Source of the DNA: a bacterium
GTDB lineage: Bacteria > Electryoneota > RPQS01
DNA: 64,000 bases
Assembly (NCBI GenBank): GCA_016703065.1
Contig: JADJCU010000002.1
Location: 124,001-188,000 of the forward strand
Reading direction: 5' to 3'
The notes below the pieces were generated by a model. It saw nothing but the letters and a program-made list of their open reading frames with translations. It searched no databases and was not told the origin of the DNA. The translations under genes and the position numbers were made by a program. Shown piece by piece: positions 54,274-63,677 of the stretch; within the stretch, counting starts at the first letter, position 1; every line of letters starts with the position of its first letter.

Positions 54274-57200
54274 ATGAAGAAACAAGTTTATCTAGTCTTA
54301 TTCGCGGTCTGTATGTTGGCAACGGGTGCAGGTGCAGCGGACTACTCGCCGGCCCTGGACGCCCAGTTAGCGGCGGCGCGGTCGGGCGAATTCGTGAGCG
54401 CAATCGTTATTCTTGAGAGTCCGATTGATATCATGAGTTTGGATTTTGAACTTCATGCGCGCAAGGCCTCGCTTGCCGAGCGGCACGGAGAGGTAATTGG
54501 CGCACTGAAGTACAATGCGGAACAGACACAGCCGGCGTTTCGCGCGGAACTTGAACAGGCGCGATCCGTTGGCGCCGTGCGTGGACTCACGGCATATTGG
54601 ATTGAGAACCTGTTTGTCGTGAGTGCGACCAAGGAATTCCTGGAAACATTGCGGGATCGTGGTGATATCAAGTACGTCACGGACAACTTCCGCCCGGAGT
54701 TGATTGAACCGATTCGAACGGACGGTCGCGGTCCGGTGCGGGATCATCTGGACACAGAAACGACGACACCGGGGCAGGATGCCATACGCGCGACGGAAGT
54801 GAACCGGACGCTGGGCATCACGGGCAACGGAGTGCTTGTCGCAAATTGTGACACCGGTGTGGACAGGACACACCCGGCCTTGATGTCGCGTTGGCGTGGC
54901 AATACGGCGCCTGCAGCAGAGTGCTGGCGTGACGCAGCGGGATTTGGCGATGCTGCGCCCGCCGATTGGCATGGCCACGGGACGCACGTGATGGGCACGA
55001 TTTGTGGTCGGGCGATTTCGGGAGCCGATACGGTTACCGTGGGTTCGGCGCCGAACGCTCTGTGGATCGCGTCGAATTCAATCAATCAGGGAGTCGGTAC
55101 TGAGTTTGACAACGACATCCTTGGCGACTACCAGTGGTTTGCGGATCCGGATGGCAATACGGGGACACTGGACGATGTTCCTGATGTGATTCAGAACTCG
55201 TGGGGTGTATTTACGGGTTTGGGCTACGCGCAGTGCTTTGATTTGTGGAATACGGTGATTACGAACTGCGAAGCCGCAGGCCCCGTGGTCACGTGGTCGG
55301 CGGGCAACGAGAGTACGAGCGGTTTGAGGAGCCCGGCGATCTATTCGCTAAATGCCTATCAGATTTTCTCGGTGGGTGCAGTTGACGCGACTAACTCGGG
55401 TTGGCCTTATCCGTTGGCATGGTTCTCGAGTCAGGGTCCAACGCCATGCGCGCCTGCGGTCCCGGACAACTTCAAGCCTGAAATCAGCGCGCCGGGCGTC
55501 GACGTGTATTCGAGCATACCGGGCGGCGGCTATGACGGTACGTACAGCGGCACGTCGATGGCAGGTCCGCACGTGGCGGGCGTCGTGGCCTTGATGCGCG
55601 AAGCGTGTCCGGATTGCGACCACATTACGATCAAGGATGCGATCATCGCCACGGCGCGCGATCTCGGCGCGGTTGGTCAGGACAATGAATTCGGTCATGG
55701 GTTCATTGATGCCTACGACGCAGTGCTTGCGGTGTCGACGATGGGCCGGATTTGCGGCGTCGTCACGGATGCATCGAGCGCACCGATTGCCGGCGCCCGT
55801 GTCGGCATTACGACGGGCAGCAACGCAGTCTTGACGGCCCCCGACGGTTCCTATTGCATCGCCTTGCCGGAAGATATCTATACACTTGAAGTCTCGGCGT
55901 TTGGATACATCTCGCAGAGTTTTTCCGGGCTAACGGTCGTCGAGGGTGACACGGTTTCTCAAGACGTCGTGCTTTCGCTTGCTCCGGTTGGCACTGTGTC
56001 GGGAACGGTAACGGATTGCAACGGCGGAGCGGCTGTTGGTGCCACGGTTGCGGTGTTAAACGTTCCGATTCCGCCTACGACGACGGATGGCGCAGGCTTC
56101 TACTCGATCACCCTGCCACAAGGCACATATGATATGCGGGCGAGCGGGGCAGGATGCGCTCCGCACGTGGCGAACGGCGTTGCTATCGGGGCAAGCACAA
56201 CTCAGGACTTCACGCTCCTGACCGATCCGCGTTATCTTTGTTCTGTTGCCGATCCATATGGTTACACGATGTGTGAAGACGTGGACACGGGCGGCGCGCC
56301 GTTCAACTGGCAGGCAATTACACCGTCGGAAGGCGGCTCCGGTATGTCGGTTGGTCTGATTTGCGGAGACTGCGCGACCGGGCCGATCGCATTTCCGTTT
56401 CCCGTGCAATTCTATGGCACGACCTACAACGATTTCTACATTACGACAAAGGGCTACATCACATTTGATTTCGAGACATTCGAATATCTCAGCGCATGTT
56501 TCCCGGCAGACTGGATGCCAGCAGGGATGTATTGTTTCTGGGACGATCTGACCGGTGCGAATCCCGAGGCTGATATCGCGACGTATTATGACGCGACAAA
56601 CCACTGGTTCGTAATTTCGTGGCACAATGTTGGACACTTCTCAAGCTGGACCACTCTTGAGAGCTTCCAGATTATCATCTATGATCAGATCTTCTACTCG
56701 AGCGCGACGGGCGACAACAATGTTCTGTTCCAATACCAGTTGGAATCTGATGGCGCGGGTATTACAACCGGTCTGAAGACGGCCTCCGGCGGGAACTTTT
56801 CGCAGTATGACTGCGACGGCACTGCGGACGCGTCGAGTTTTGGCGTGGAGACGGGCCGCTCGGTATTTTTCTCGACGGGACCGGGCTGCGACTTGGGTGA
56901 CCCGGTCCTGGCTTGGACCGCGAACAACTTGGATGGTGTTGCGCCATTGGGCGGGAGTGACGCAGGCTCCGTGCAGATTTGCAATTCCGGTCCCTGCCCG
57001 CTGCACTGGAGCGTGACTTGGGAACAGACCACGCCAGCCCTTGCGGCCACGCTTGCGATCCAGCCGACGGTGCGTGAGATGCCGCGATCACATCTTGAGC
57101 GCTTGGCCGCGCTGCGGCGCGGTGAACGTCCGGCCTCTGAGCCGGAAGCGGAGCGCGGTACGTCGCCGCTGGACGCACAGGGCGGACCTGACGAATTCGG

Positions 57201-58176
57201 ATATCGGTGGATTGATTCCGACGAGCCGGGCGGTCCGGTTTTCAACTGGCTGGATCTCGACGCAATCGGCACCAACACCGGAATGTCGCAGGACTTTGAG
57301 ACGGTGGCATTGACGTTGCCTTGGACGTTCGAGTTCTACGGCGTGGGGTACAACACGATCAACGTTTCCACGAAGGGGAATGCGCACTTCGGCGCACCGA
57401 ACTTCGACTATTTTAACACGTCGTTGCCAAACGAATTTGCTCCACTTGCATTGCTCGCGCCGTTCTGGGATGATATCTATCTCCCGGCATCCGGTCAGGT
57501 CTTCTACTATGACGATGCGGCGAACAACCGATTCATCATTGAGTGGGACGACTGCGAGCACTATCCGGGAACGGGAGACAATTACAACTTCCAAATCATT
57601 CTGTACAGCAACGGGCGCATCGTCTTCCAGTATGACGACATGGGGGTAGGCGCGATTGGTGTTGTCGAGGCAACTGTTGGTATCCAGAATGAATCAGGCA
57701 CGGTGGGTCTGGAAGTAGTCTATAACGCGCCATATCTGCACAACGAAATGGCGATTGAGATTGCGGCGACTCCGACTTGGCTGACGGCTCTGCCTCCGTA
57801 CAATGGGACTGTAGACCCGGGTCAGTGCGTGACGGTCGATTTTCTGTATGAAGCCGGAGACTTGCCGGCCGGTGTATACACCGGTGATCTAGTGTTCACG
57901 AGCAGTGATCCGACGCAGGCGTCGGTTGACCTTCCGGTTACGTTCAGTGTTGGAGCGTATCCTGCGCCGCAGGCGTTGACGATCACATATCTCGTCAGCA
58001 CGAATGAACTGCGGTTCGACTGGGTCGGTGTCGGCGCTCCGAACTACAGTCTGTGGTCAGCGGCGGATTCTGACGGGCCGTATGTAACGTTAGTCGGCAC
58101 AACACCGACCACGTCGCTGACTGTTCCGTACCCGGGAATCGGCAAGTTGTTCTACATCGTGACGGCCTCTAATTAG
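54274..58176 (+). CDS. Secreted subtilisin-like (S8) protease, copy 2
   Basis: 1,300 aa, a tandem paralogue of the preceding gene with the same domain order and conserved triad motifs (CDTGVDRTHP, GHGTHVMG, SGTSMAGPHVAG). Long stretches of the catalytic domain are identical in protein but differ at synonymous sites, so the duplication is not very recent. The ATG of MKKQVYLV is chosen (AAAGG upstream); an ATG nine bases earlier is less likely. The propeptide is equally conserved. Differences concentrate in the C-terminal beta modules, which may set substrate or surface binding. Confidence 0.93.
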   Translation: MKKQVYLVLFAVCMLATGAGAADYSPALDAQLAAARSGEFVSAIVILESPIDIMSLDFELHARKASLAERHGEVIGALKYNAEQTQPAFRAELEQARSVGAVRGLTAYWIENLFVVSATKEFLETLRDRGDIKYVTDNFRPELIEPIRTDGRGPVRDHLDTETTTPGQDAIRATEVNRTLGITGNGVLVANCDTGVDRTHPALMSRWRGNTAPAAECWRDAAGFGDAAPADWHGHGTHVMGTICGRAISGADTVTVGSAPNALWIASNSINQGVGTEFDNDILGDYQWFADPDGNTGTLDDVPDVIQNSWGVFTGLGYAQCFDLWNTVITNCEAAGPVVTWSAGNESTSGLRSPAIYSLNAYQIFSVGAVDATNSGWPYPLAWFSSQGPTPCAPAVPDNFKPEISAPGVDVYSSIPGGGYDGTYSGTSMAGPHVAGVVALMREACPDCDHITIKDAIIATARDLGAVGQDNEFGHGFIDAYDAVLAVSTMGRICGVVTDASSAPIAGARVGITTGSNAVLTAPDGSYCIALPEDIYTLEVSAFGYISQSFSGLTVVEGDTVSQDVVLSLAPVGTVSGTVTDCNGGAAVGATVAVLNVPIPPTTTDGAGFYSITLPQGTYDMRASGAGCAPHVANGVAIGASTTQDFTLLTDPRYLCSVADPYGYTMCEDVDTGGAPFNWQAITPSEGGSGMSVGLICGDCATGPIAFPFPVQFYGTTYNDFYITTKGYITFDFETFEYLSACFPADWMPAGMYCFWDDLTGANPEADIATYYDATNHWFVISWHNVGHFSSWTTLESFQIIIYDQIFYSSATGDNNVLFQYQLESDGAGITTGLKTASGGNFSQYDCDGTADASSFGVETGRSVFFSTGPGCDLGDPVLAWTANNLDGVAPLGGSDAGSVQICNSGPCPLHWSVTWEQTTPALAATLAIQPTVREMPRSHLERLAALRRGERPASEPEAERGTSPLDAQGGPDEFGYRWIDSDEPGGPVFNWLDLDAIGTNTGMSQDFETVALTLPWTFEFYGVGYNTINVSTKGNAHFGAPNFDYFNTSLPNEFAPLALLAPFWDDIYLPASGQVFYYDDAANNRFIIEWDDCEHYPGTGDNYNFQIILYSNGRIVFQYDDMGVGAIGVVEATVGIQNESGTVGLEVVYNAPYLHNEMAIEIAATPTWLTALPPYNGTVDPGQCVTVDFLYEAGDLPAGVYTGDLVFTSSDPTQASVDLPVTFSVGAYPAPQALTITYLVSTNELRFDWVGVGAPNYSLWSAADSDGPYVTLVGTTPTTSLTVPYPGIGKLFYIVTASN

Positions 58177-58248
58177 GCGCCGGAGCCGGAAGTGACAAGC
58201 GGTTAACTTGAATAAGAGCCGCGAAATCAACGGGTAGGTATAAACAGG

Positions 58249-58284
58249 AACAGCCTTCGGAACGAATCCGGAGGCTGTTTCTTT
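58249..58284 (+). terminator. Rho-independent terminator
   Basis: The stem AACAGCCTTCGG / CCGGAGGCTGTT (one G-T pair) is followed by TCTTTG. Confidence 0.8.
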
Positions 58285-58363
58285 GTGTCATTTGAGTTGC
58301 GAAACAAGGGGCTTCATGCGTACCTTGTTCCAGTAATGATGTTTCAAATCGAGAAAGGCTGAG

Positions 58364-60508
58364 ATGAATCGTAACGTGAAGACTGCCTTGTGGCTGATGT
58401 TGGTTGTCCTATTACCGCTGTCCGGCAGAGCTGAAGTAGAGCGGAATGCGTTGCGCAATGGCATCGTGAGATATGCATCGGATCACTTTGGCGCGTTGGC
58501 GAACAGCCCGCTTGAGTCCGGCATTCTGTATGACTTGGTGGCACCACTATCCGGGATCGAGCGCTTCGATGGCGGGTTGGCGGCTGAACCGACAACGTTC
58601 GCCGCTTGGGCGCAAGTTGCTCATGAGCTGCGGCGCGCATCGCTGGCGAGCAGTGCGCTGCCGGACCGGAGTGTGCTGCGAGCGCTTCGGCAAGAGGCGC
58701 AGCGGACCGACGGGCATCCTTTGATTTTTCTTGCCTACGACTATCTGCGCGTCATTGACGGAGTGGATCGCGATAAGCTGATCGAAATGCAAGGCAACAA
58801 AGTGATAGGGTTGCGGACAGAGTGGCTCACCGAGCGCCGGGTTGCGGCGATGACATCGCTGCACGACTGGACCTATCACGGATCTTCCGTGCGGTTTGAT
58901 TTGGACTTACGGGAAGGGTATTTCAGCAATCTCGCGCCCGCAGAGAAAGTAGAAGTCGATTTTGATGACGGCGCTGGTTATCGCGATATCACCGGGAGCG
59001 CGGAGGTTGTGGTCCGTTATGCCGCGACGGGTGAGAAGACACTCGCTGCGCGACTCACGCTGACATCAGGTGAGGTGCTCGTTGCGCGGACGCGCTTTGA
59101 CGTGCGCAGTCTGGATGCGCCGCCGCCTTCGGCAACGTGGTCCTTGACGGCAAGTCATAGCGTGTCGGGACCGAATGCCACGGGGGAAGCGTACATCTTG
59201 TATGCTCCGGGGCACACGATGCTTGAGCGGCCCGTAGTGCTGGTGGAAGGGCTTGATTTGGACAATAGCCGGAATTGGGACGAGCTGTACGATCTGATGA
59301 ATCAGGAGCTGATGATCGAGTCGCTGCTTGAGCTCGGGTTTGATGCTGTGGTCTTGAACTACGGGAACTCGACCGTGCATGTGCAGAACAACGCATTTCT
59401 TGTGCAGGAGCTGATTGAAGAGCTCAACTCCGCGACGGGTGGAGTCTACCCGCTTGTGATTGTCGGAACCAGTCTTGGCGGATTGGCGACGCGTTACGCT
59501 TTGACCTACATGGAGGCCAATAGTCTGCCGCACAACGTGAGCCGTTTTCTATCGGTGGATTCGCCGCAGAACGGGGCGAATATTCCGGTGGGGATTCAGC
59601 ACTGGGCGGACTTTTTTGCGGGGGAGAGTGATGAAGCCGCGGCAAGCCGCGACGCGCTGAACACACCGGCCGCGCGGCAGATGCTACTCTATCATTTTGG
59701 TTCGTCGGGCGGCGGCACGGCGAATGCGGACCCGATGTTTACGGCGTTTCAGGCGGAGCTTGCGGGGCTTGGCGACTATCCGGAGCTGCCGCGCATTGTG
59801 TCGATCAGCAACGGGAGCAGTACCATGCAGAACAGCGGTTTCCTGCCGGGTGCGCAGATTATCCGCTGGGTGTATGACAGTTTCTTTGTTGACATTCGCG
59901 GCAACGTTTGGGCCGTGAGCAATTCGGCGAATACGCGGGTACTTCAGGGCGAGATCAACGTGATTTGGCCGTTACCCGACTCGTACCGTGACGTCTTCAT
60001 TCAGCCGTGTTTGTCGTGGGACAATGCGCCGGGGGGAACGACGCCGACGATGCTGGAGCTTGCGGCTGTTCCGGCGCCGTACGGCGATATTGAGGCGCTC
60101 TATCCGTCGCACTGTTTCATTCCTTCAATCAGCGCACTCGATTTGAACGTTACTGATCCGTTTTTCAACATTGCCGGGGCGCCGAATCTGTATGCGTTGA
60201 CGCCGTTCGACAGTCTGTATTTTCCAAATGCGAATCAGGAGCATGTACAGATTACGCCGGAGAATGCGGACTGGTTCATCAGCGAGATTGTGGGACCGTT
60301 GGAGGCGCCGCAGGTGACGATTGCCGCAAGTGTTGACAGCGTCATTCTGAATTGGGAGTCCGTGTTTGGCGCGAACAGCTATCGCGTTTACACGTCTTCG
60401 GACGGCGCGATATGGCCGCTCAGCTATGCAACGACACCGGCCTCGACGTGGAGCGCGGCGGCGGGTGATTCCATCTCCTTTTTCAGGGTCGTTGCGGTGC
60501 GCGAATAG
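58364..60508 (+). CDS. Secreted alpha/beta-hydrolase (lipase/esterase-like)
   Basis: 714 aa. A signal peptide (ending LPLSGRAE) precedes a helical and Ig-like N-terminal region. The hydrolase core begins at VVLVEGLDLDNSRNWDELY. The nucleophile elbow is GTSLGG, a GXSXG motif, and a later SVDSPQNGANIP stretch resembles triacylglycerol-lipase-like enzymes. A C-terminal FN3-like domain (about 640-714) ends the protein without a sorting signal. Substrate unknown; extracellular ester hydrolysis is expected. It sits after the two proteases, suggesting an exoenzyme cluster. Confidence 0.8.
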   Translation: MNRNVKTALWLMLVVLLPLSGRAEVERNALRNGIVRYASDHFGALANSPLESGILYDLVAPLSGIERFDGGLAAEPTTFAAWAQVAHELRRASLASSALPDRSVLRALRQEAQRTDGHPLIFLAYDYLRVIDGVDRDKLIEMQGNKVIGLRTEWLTERRVAAMTSLHDWTYHGSSVRFDLDLREGYFSNLAPAEKVEVDFDDGAGYRDITGSAEVVVRYAATGEKTLAARLTLTSGEVLVARTRFDVRSLDAPPPSATWSLTASHSVSGPNATGEAYILYAPGHTMLERPVVLVEGLDLDNSRNWDELYDLMNQELMIESLLELGFDAVVLNYGNSTVHVQNNAFLVQELIEELNSATGGVYPLVIVGTSLGGLATRYALTYMEANSLPHNVSRFLSVDSPQNGANIPVGIQHWADFFAGESDEAAASRDALNTPAARQMLLYHFGSSGGGTANADPMFTAFQAELAGLGDYPELPRIVSISNGSSTMQNSGFLPGAQIIRWVYDSFFVDIRGNVWAVSNSANTRVLQGEINVIWPLPDSYRDVFIQPCLSWDNAPGGTTPTMLELAAVPAPYGDIEALYPSHCFIPSISALDLNVTDPFFNIAGAPNLYALTPFDSLYFPNANQEHVQITPENADWFISEIVGPLEAPQVTIAASVDSVILNWESVFGANSYRVYTSSDGAIWPLSYATTPASTWSAAAGDSISFFRVVAVRE

Positions 60509-60530
60509 AGGAGAGTTTATCGCAGAAGTG

Positions 60531-60560
60531 AAAGCCCCGGCTGCTTGGCCGGGGCTTTTT
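60531..60560 (+). terminator. Rho-independent terminator
   Basis: An 11-bp stem (AAAGCCCCGGC / GCCGGGGCTTT) is followed by TTTTT-type sequence. It could also serve the converging minus-strand gene. Confidence 0.9.
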
Positions 60561-60583
60561 GTTGACCAGAGATCATACCGGGG

Positions 60584-61537
60584 CTACTCAGGCACAGGGA
60601 TGCGGTCGGCATTTTCCTTGACCCATTGTGCGAACGTATTCAGCCCGGGATTCAACGAACGGGCCACGTTCAGATCACGCGCGCCGACAAACTGTTCCTG
60701 AAAGTCATGCTTGAACTGGAACATATTGCTGATATCGTCTGCGCCGGGGAATCCGAAGCCGCGATAGACCTCGAATGGAGGGGAGACGTGTGTGATGGTC
60801 TTACCCAGTTCCTTGCTAAGCGTCGCGGCCATCTCCGCGCCCGTGACATGCTCACCGGCGATGCCCACGGTTTTGCCGATGAAGTCGCCGCCCCTGAGGA
60901 AGATGCCAAAGGCGCATTTGCCTATATCTTCAGCGGCAATCCCCGGGAGTTTCTTGTCCCCCATTGGCAGCACGAACATGAGCGTACCGTCGTGACCCTT
61001 TTGCGGACCCATTCCGAAGAAGATCAGGTTTTCCCAATAGAAACTGGTCCAGAGATTTGTCGACGGCAGGCCGATTTGGGCGAGATACGGTTCGACCTTA
61101 CCCTTAGCATCAAAGTGCGGCACCTTGTATTTGCCATGCAAGGTCGGCATTCGCGGGTCATCGATCGGCATGAAGTTCCGGGTGTCCTCGAAGGACGACC
61201 AAATGTAATGCTTCACATCTGTGGCCTTGGCGGCATCGGCAATGTTCTTGGCCTGCTGAGTTTCTTTCGCGGGCGAGAAGTGATCCCAGAAGAACGTTAC
61301 GCCGAAAACGCCATACGCTCCGGCGAACGCGCGCTTCAGACTTTCGATGTCATCCACATCGCCTGGTACAACGTCTGCACCGAGCACGGCCAGAGCTTTG
61401 GCCTTTTCGGAATTGGGATCGCGGGTGACGGCGCGGGCAACGAAGCCGCTTTCAGGGTGACTGAGAATTGCGCGTACCAGTCCGCCGCCTTGCGCACCGG
61501 TCGCCCCCATTACGGCAATAATCTTCTTGTCAGACAT
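60584..61537 (-). CDS. NmrA-like NAD(P)-binding protein
   Basis: 317 aa. An atypical short-chain dehydrogenase fold with N-terminal GATGAQGGG (dinucleotide loop), GDVDD and the NmrA/HSCARG-type YIWSSFEDT and GKYKVPHFDAK segments. Members are often redox sensors or quinone oxidoreductase-like proteins rather than classical dehydrogenases. It seems to be a single-gene unit or to follow the thioredoxin gene across a hairpin. No specific substrate can be assigned. Confidence 0.85.
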   Translation of the reverse strand: MSDKKIIAVMGATGAQGGGLVRAILSHPESGFVARAVTRDPNSEKAKALAVLGADVVPGDVDDIESLKRAFAGAYGVFGVTFFWDHFSPAKETQQAKNIADAAKATDVKHYIWSSFEDTRNFMPIDDPRMPTLHGKYKVPHFDAKGKVEPYLAQIGLPSTNLWTSFYWENLIFFGMGPQKGHDGTLMFVLPMGDKKLPGIAAEDIGKCAFGIFLRGGDFIGKTVGIAGEHVTGAEMAATLSKELGKTITHVSPPFEVYRGFGFPGADDISNMFQFKHDFQEQFVGARDLNVARSLNPGLNTFAQWVKENADRIPVPE

Positions 61538-61581
61538 GGACTTCCTTTGTATTTCGTGAACGGGTTAGGGTCTTCAAACAG

Positions 61582-61606
61582 TCAGCCCCGCCATGGGCGG
61601 GGCTGA
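61582..61606 (-). terminator. Hairpin after the thioredoxin gene
   Basis: A perfect 11-bp stem, TCAGCCCCGCC / GGCGGGGCTGA, 3-base loop, with a weak T-run on the minus strand. Confidence 0.6.
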
Positions 61607-61634
61607 GGAAACGACTCGAATCAGGAACTGGTTG

Positions 61635-61976
61635 TCATTTGACCAAGAGCGCATCGACGCGCGCTTGCAGCGCGTGCTTGGGCAGCGCGCCAACCTGACG
61701 GTCCACCATTTCACCATTCTTGAAGAAGAGCAGCGTGGGGATCGAACTCACATGGTATGTGCGGCTGATTTCCGGCGACTGATCGACATCCACCTTCGCA
61801 AAAGCCACGCGGCCCGAATATTCATTGGCCAGGTCTTCGACAATCGGGGCAATCATCCGGCAGGGACCGCACCAATCAGCATAGCAATCAACGACCACCA
61901 GATTATTAGCCTTAACGGTCTGCCCAAACGACTGGTCTGTCACCTTGAGCACCGAGTTAGCGGCGACATTCGACAT
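61635..61976 (-). CDS. trxA: Thioredoxin
   Basis: 113 aa, the usual thioredoxin length. It has the WCGPC active site within VVVDCYADWCGPC and the cis-proline in SSIPTLLFF. It is a cytoplasmic disulfide reductant with no signal peptide. It lies 45 bases after the TlpA-like lipoprotein gene in the same direction, so the two may be co-transcribed. Confidence 0.95.
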   Translation of the reverse strand: MSNVAANSVLKVTDQSFGQTVKANNLVVVDCYADWCGPCRMIAPIVEDLANEYSGRVAFAKVDVDQSPEISRTYHVSSIPTLLFFKNGEMVDRQVGALPKHALQARVDALLVK

Positions 61977-62020
61977 CTTCCAAACTCCGATATATTGTTC
62001 AATTCAAAGAGTGAATTAAG

Positions 62021-62572
62021 TTACGACTTCAGGAGGGCTTGAATCTTCTGTTCGAAGAATTCCTTGGGGCGATAACCGACGACGGTTTCCGCGATCTCGC
62101 CGTCCTTGCCAATAATGAAGCAGGTCGGAATCGAGCGCGGGCTGCCGAAAATTTTGGCCGCATCTTCACCGAAAATACCGTTGTGGTAGTTCATCTTGAT
62201 TTGATCGGCAAACTCTTTGACTTTGGGCGCACCGTAACGCGCGAAGGCGAGTCCGACGATCTCCACGTCACCCTTGTACTGATCGTACAATTCGATCAGA
62301 TGCGGGATGCCCTTCTTGCAGGGGCCGCACCACGTGTCCCAAATGTCAACGATGACGACTTTGCCATAGTATTGCCGCGCGTCCACGGTCTGACCGTCCA
62401 CAGTCTGATACGTGAAGTTGAGTTTCTTTGCATCATCGACTTTAACGGCCGCAGCCTTCTCGCTCGACTGACCGCAGCCGATTGAGGCAAACATAAGCGT
62501 GGCGAGCACGAGCGTGAGCATGGACTTCATAATGGCTTTCACAGTTGACTTACGATGGACTCTCAAAATCAT
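62021..62572 (-). CDS. TlpA/ResA-like thioredoxin-fold lipoprotein
   Basis: About 183 aa. This ATG is preferred because GGGAG lies 5 bases before it; an internal ATG at 62530 would also give a lipoprotein signal. The lipobox is ASIGC (Cys33). The thioredoxin fold has WCGPC within IWDTWCGPCKKG and the cis-Pro in RSIPTCFII. An extracytoplasmic TlpA/ResA-type thiol-disulfide oxidoreductase fits reduction of CXXCH apocytochrome cysteines, which this genome needs in quantity. That role is inferred from family and context. Confidence 0.88.
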   Translation of the reverse strand: MILRVHRKSTVKAIMKSMLTLVLATLMFASIGCGQSSEKAAAVKVDDAKKLNFTYQTVDGQTVDARQYYGKVVIVDIWDTWCGPCKKGIPHLIELYDQYKGDVEIVGLAFARYGAPKVKEFADQIKMNYHNGIFGEDAAKIFGSPRSIPTCFIIGKDGEIAETVVGYRPKEFFEQKIQALLKS

Positions 62573-62577
62573 GTCGT

Positions 62578-62582
62578 CTCCC
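62578..62582 (-). promoter_or_regulatory. Ribosome binding site deciding the TlpA-like start
   Basis: GGGAG on the minus strand, 5 bases before the chosen ATG. The alternative internal ATG has no comparable site. Confidence 0.6.
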
Positions 62583-62744
62583 GAAGGAACAAAGGGTGAA
62601 CGAAATCTGTTTGCGATTGGTTCCGGTCCACGAAGATACACAAAAAAACGGGGACTCACAAGCCGTACAAGGCACTTAATCAATGACTTGGTTATCCAGT
62701 GCAAATAAGGGGTTAGGACTTGTCCGCAGGAATGGCCGGGGCCA

Positions 62745-63329
62745 TTAGTGGTGAATCAGGATGCCACAGGCGGAGAAGAAATTGGCAAGCAGCTTTTGGC
62801 CCTGCGGAGTGAGGATCGACTCGGGGTGAAATTGTACGCCCTCGACGGGCAGGGTGCGGTGGCGCAGCCCCATGACTTCGCGGTCAGCCGTCCACGCGGA
62901 GACTTCGAGTTCCGTTGGTAGGTCGCGTGACTCGACGAGCAGGGAGTGGTAACGCCCGGCATCGAACGGATTTGTCAGGTCGCGGAAGCTGGTTCTACCG
63001 TCATGAAAGACGGGCGTTGCCTTACCGTGAACGATATGGTCTGCCGTGACGATGTGCGCGCCATAGTGGAGCGCAAGCATCTGGAGGCCGAGGCAGATCC
63101 CCAGAACCGGCAGACGGCCGATGGCGCTCGCGACGATATCAGGCATATTCCCGGCATCCTCAGGCCTTCCCGGTCCGGGGGACAGGACGAGGGCGGCTGG
63201 ATTCAGTTTCACCAGATCGGTTGCGGAAATCTCGTCGTTTCGCGCGACAACCGTGCTGACCCCGAAGCTGCCGATGGCCTGTACGAGGTTGTAGGTGAAG
63301 GAATCGTAGTTGTCGAGGACGAGAATCAC
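62745..63329 (-). CDS. Glutamine amidotransferase of anthranilate/aminodeoxychorismate synthase
   Basis: About 194 aa from the GTG start that gives ILVLDNYDSFTYNLVQ, the standard family N-terminus; open frame further upstream is unlikely to be translated. The class I amidotransferase features are the oxyanion strand LVLSPGPGRPEDAG, the nucleophile GICLGLQ and the His-Glu pair in QFHPES. It supplies ammonia to the PabB or TrpE subunit, for folate or tryptophan. Sequence alone does not separate PabA from TrpG, and no partner gene is in the window. Confidence 0.9.
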   Translation of the reverse strand: MILVLDNYDSFTYNLVQAIGSFGVSTVVARNDEISATDLVKLNPAALVLSPGPGRPEDAGNMPDIVASAIGRLPVLGICLGLQMLALHYGAHIVTADHIVHGKATPVFHDGRTSFRDLTNPFDAGRYHSLLVESRDLPTELEVSAWTADREVMGLRHRTLPVEGVQFHPESILTPQGQKLLANFFSACGILIHH

Positions 63330-63594
63330 GTGCGGCGAGGCAACACCGAGTGGATTAGTGCAATGGACGACATGTGCGAAGATAGGCAGGTTGGCCACGA
63401 GAATCAAGGAGTAGGGGATCGAAAGGCCAATGCCTCCGAATCGAAAAGAGGCCGAAATATTCCCTTGGATGCGCGGGGCAAGGTGCGCCTGTTGTTCGGA
63501 TTAATCATTGTTTATAAATAGCTTGCCAAGATGAAGTAACAGGCGGGTCGGTATGGTTTTGCGAGAGAAAAGAGCATCGATACCGCGAAAAGAA

Positions 63595-63623
63595 TTGACT
63601 TCCAGAGCATATCGAAATATATT
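63595..63623 (+). promoter_or_regulatory. Sigma70-type promoter candidate
   Basis: TTGACT and TATATT are separated by 17 bases, about 55 bases before the last gene of the window, in an A+T-rich setting. Confidence 0.6.
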
Positions 63624-63677
63624 AGATATACTGCAACCGATACAACTTGCAATCATGAAAGGACACGGAGCAGTTCC

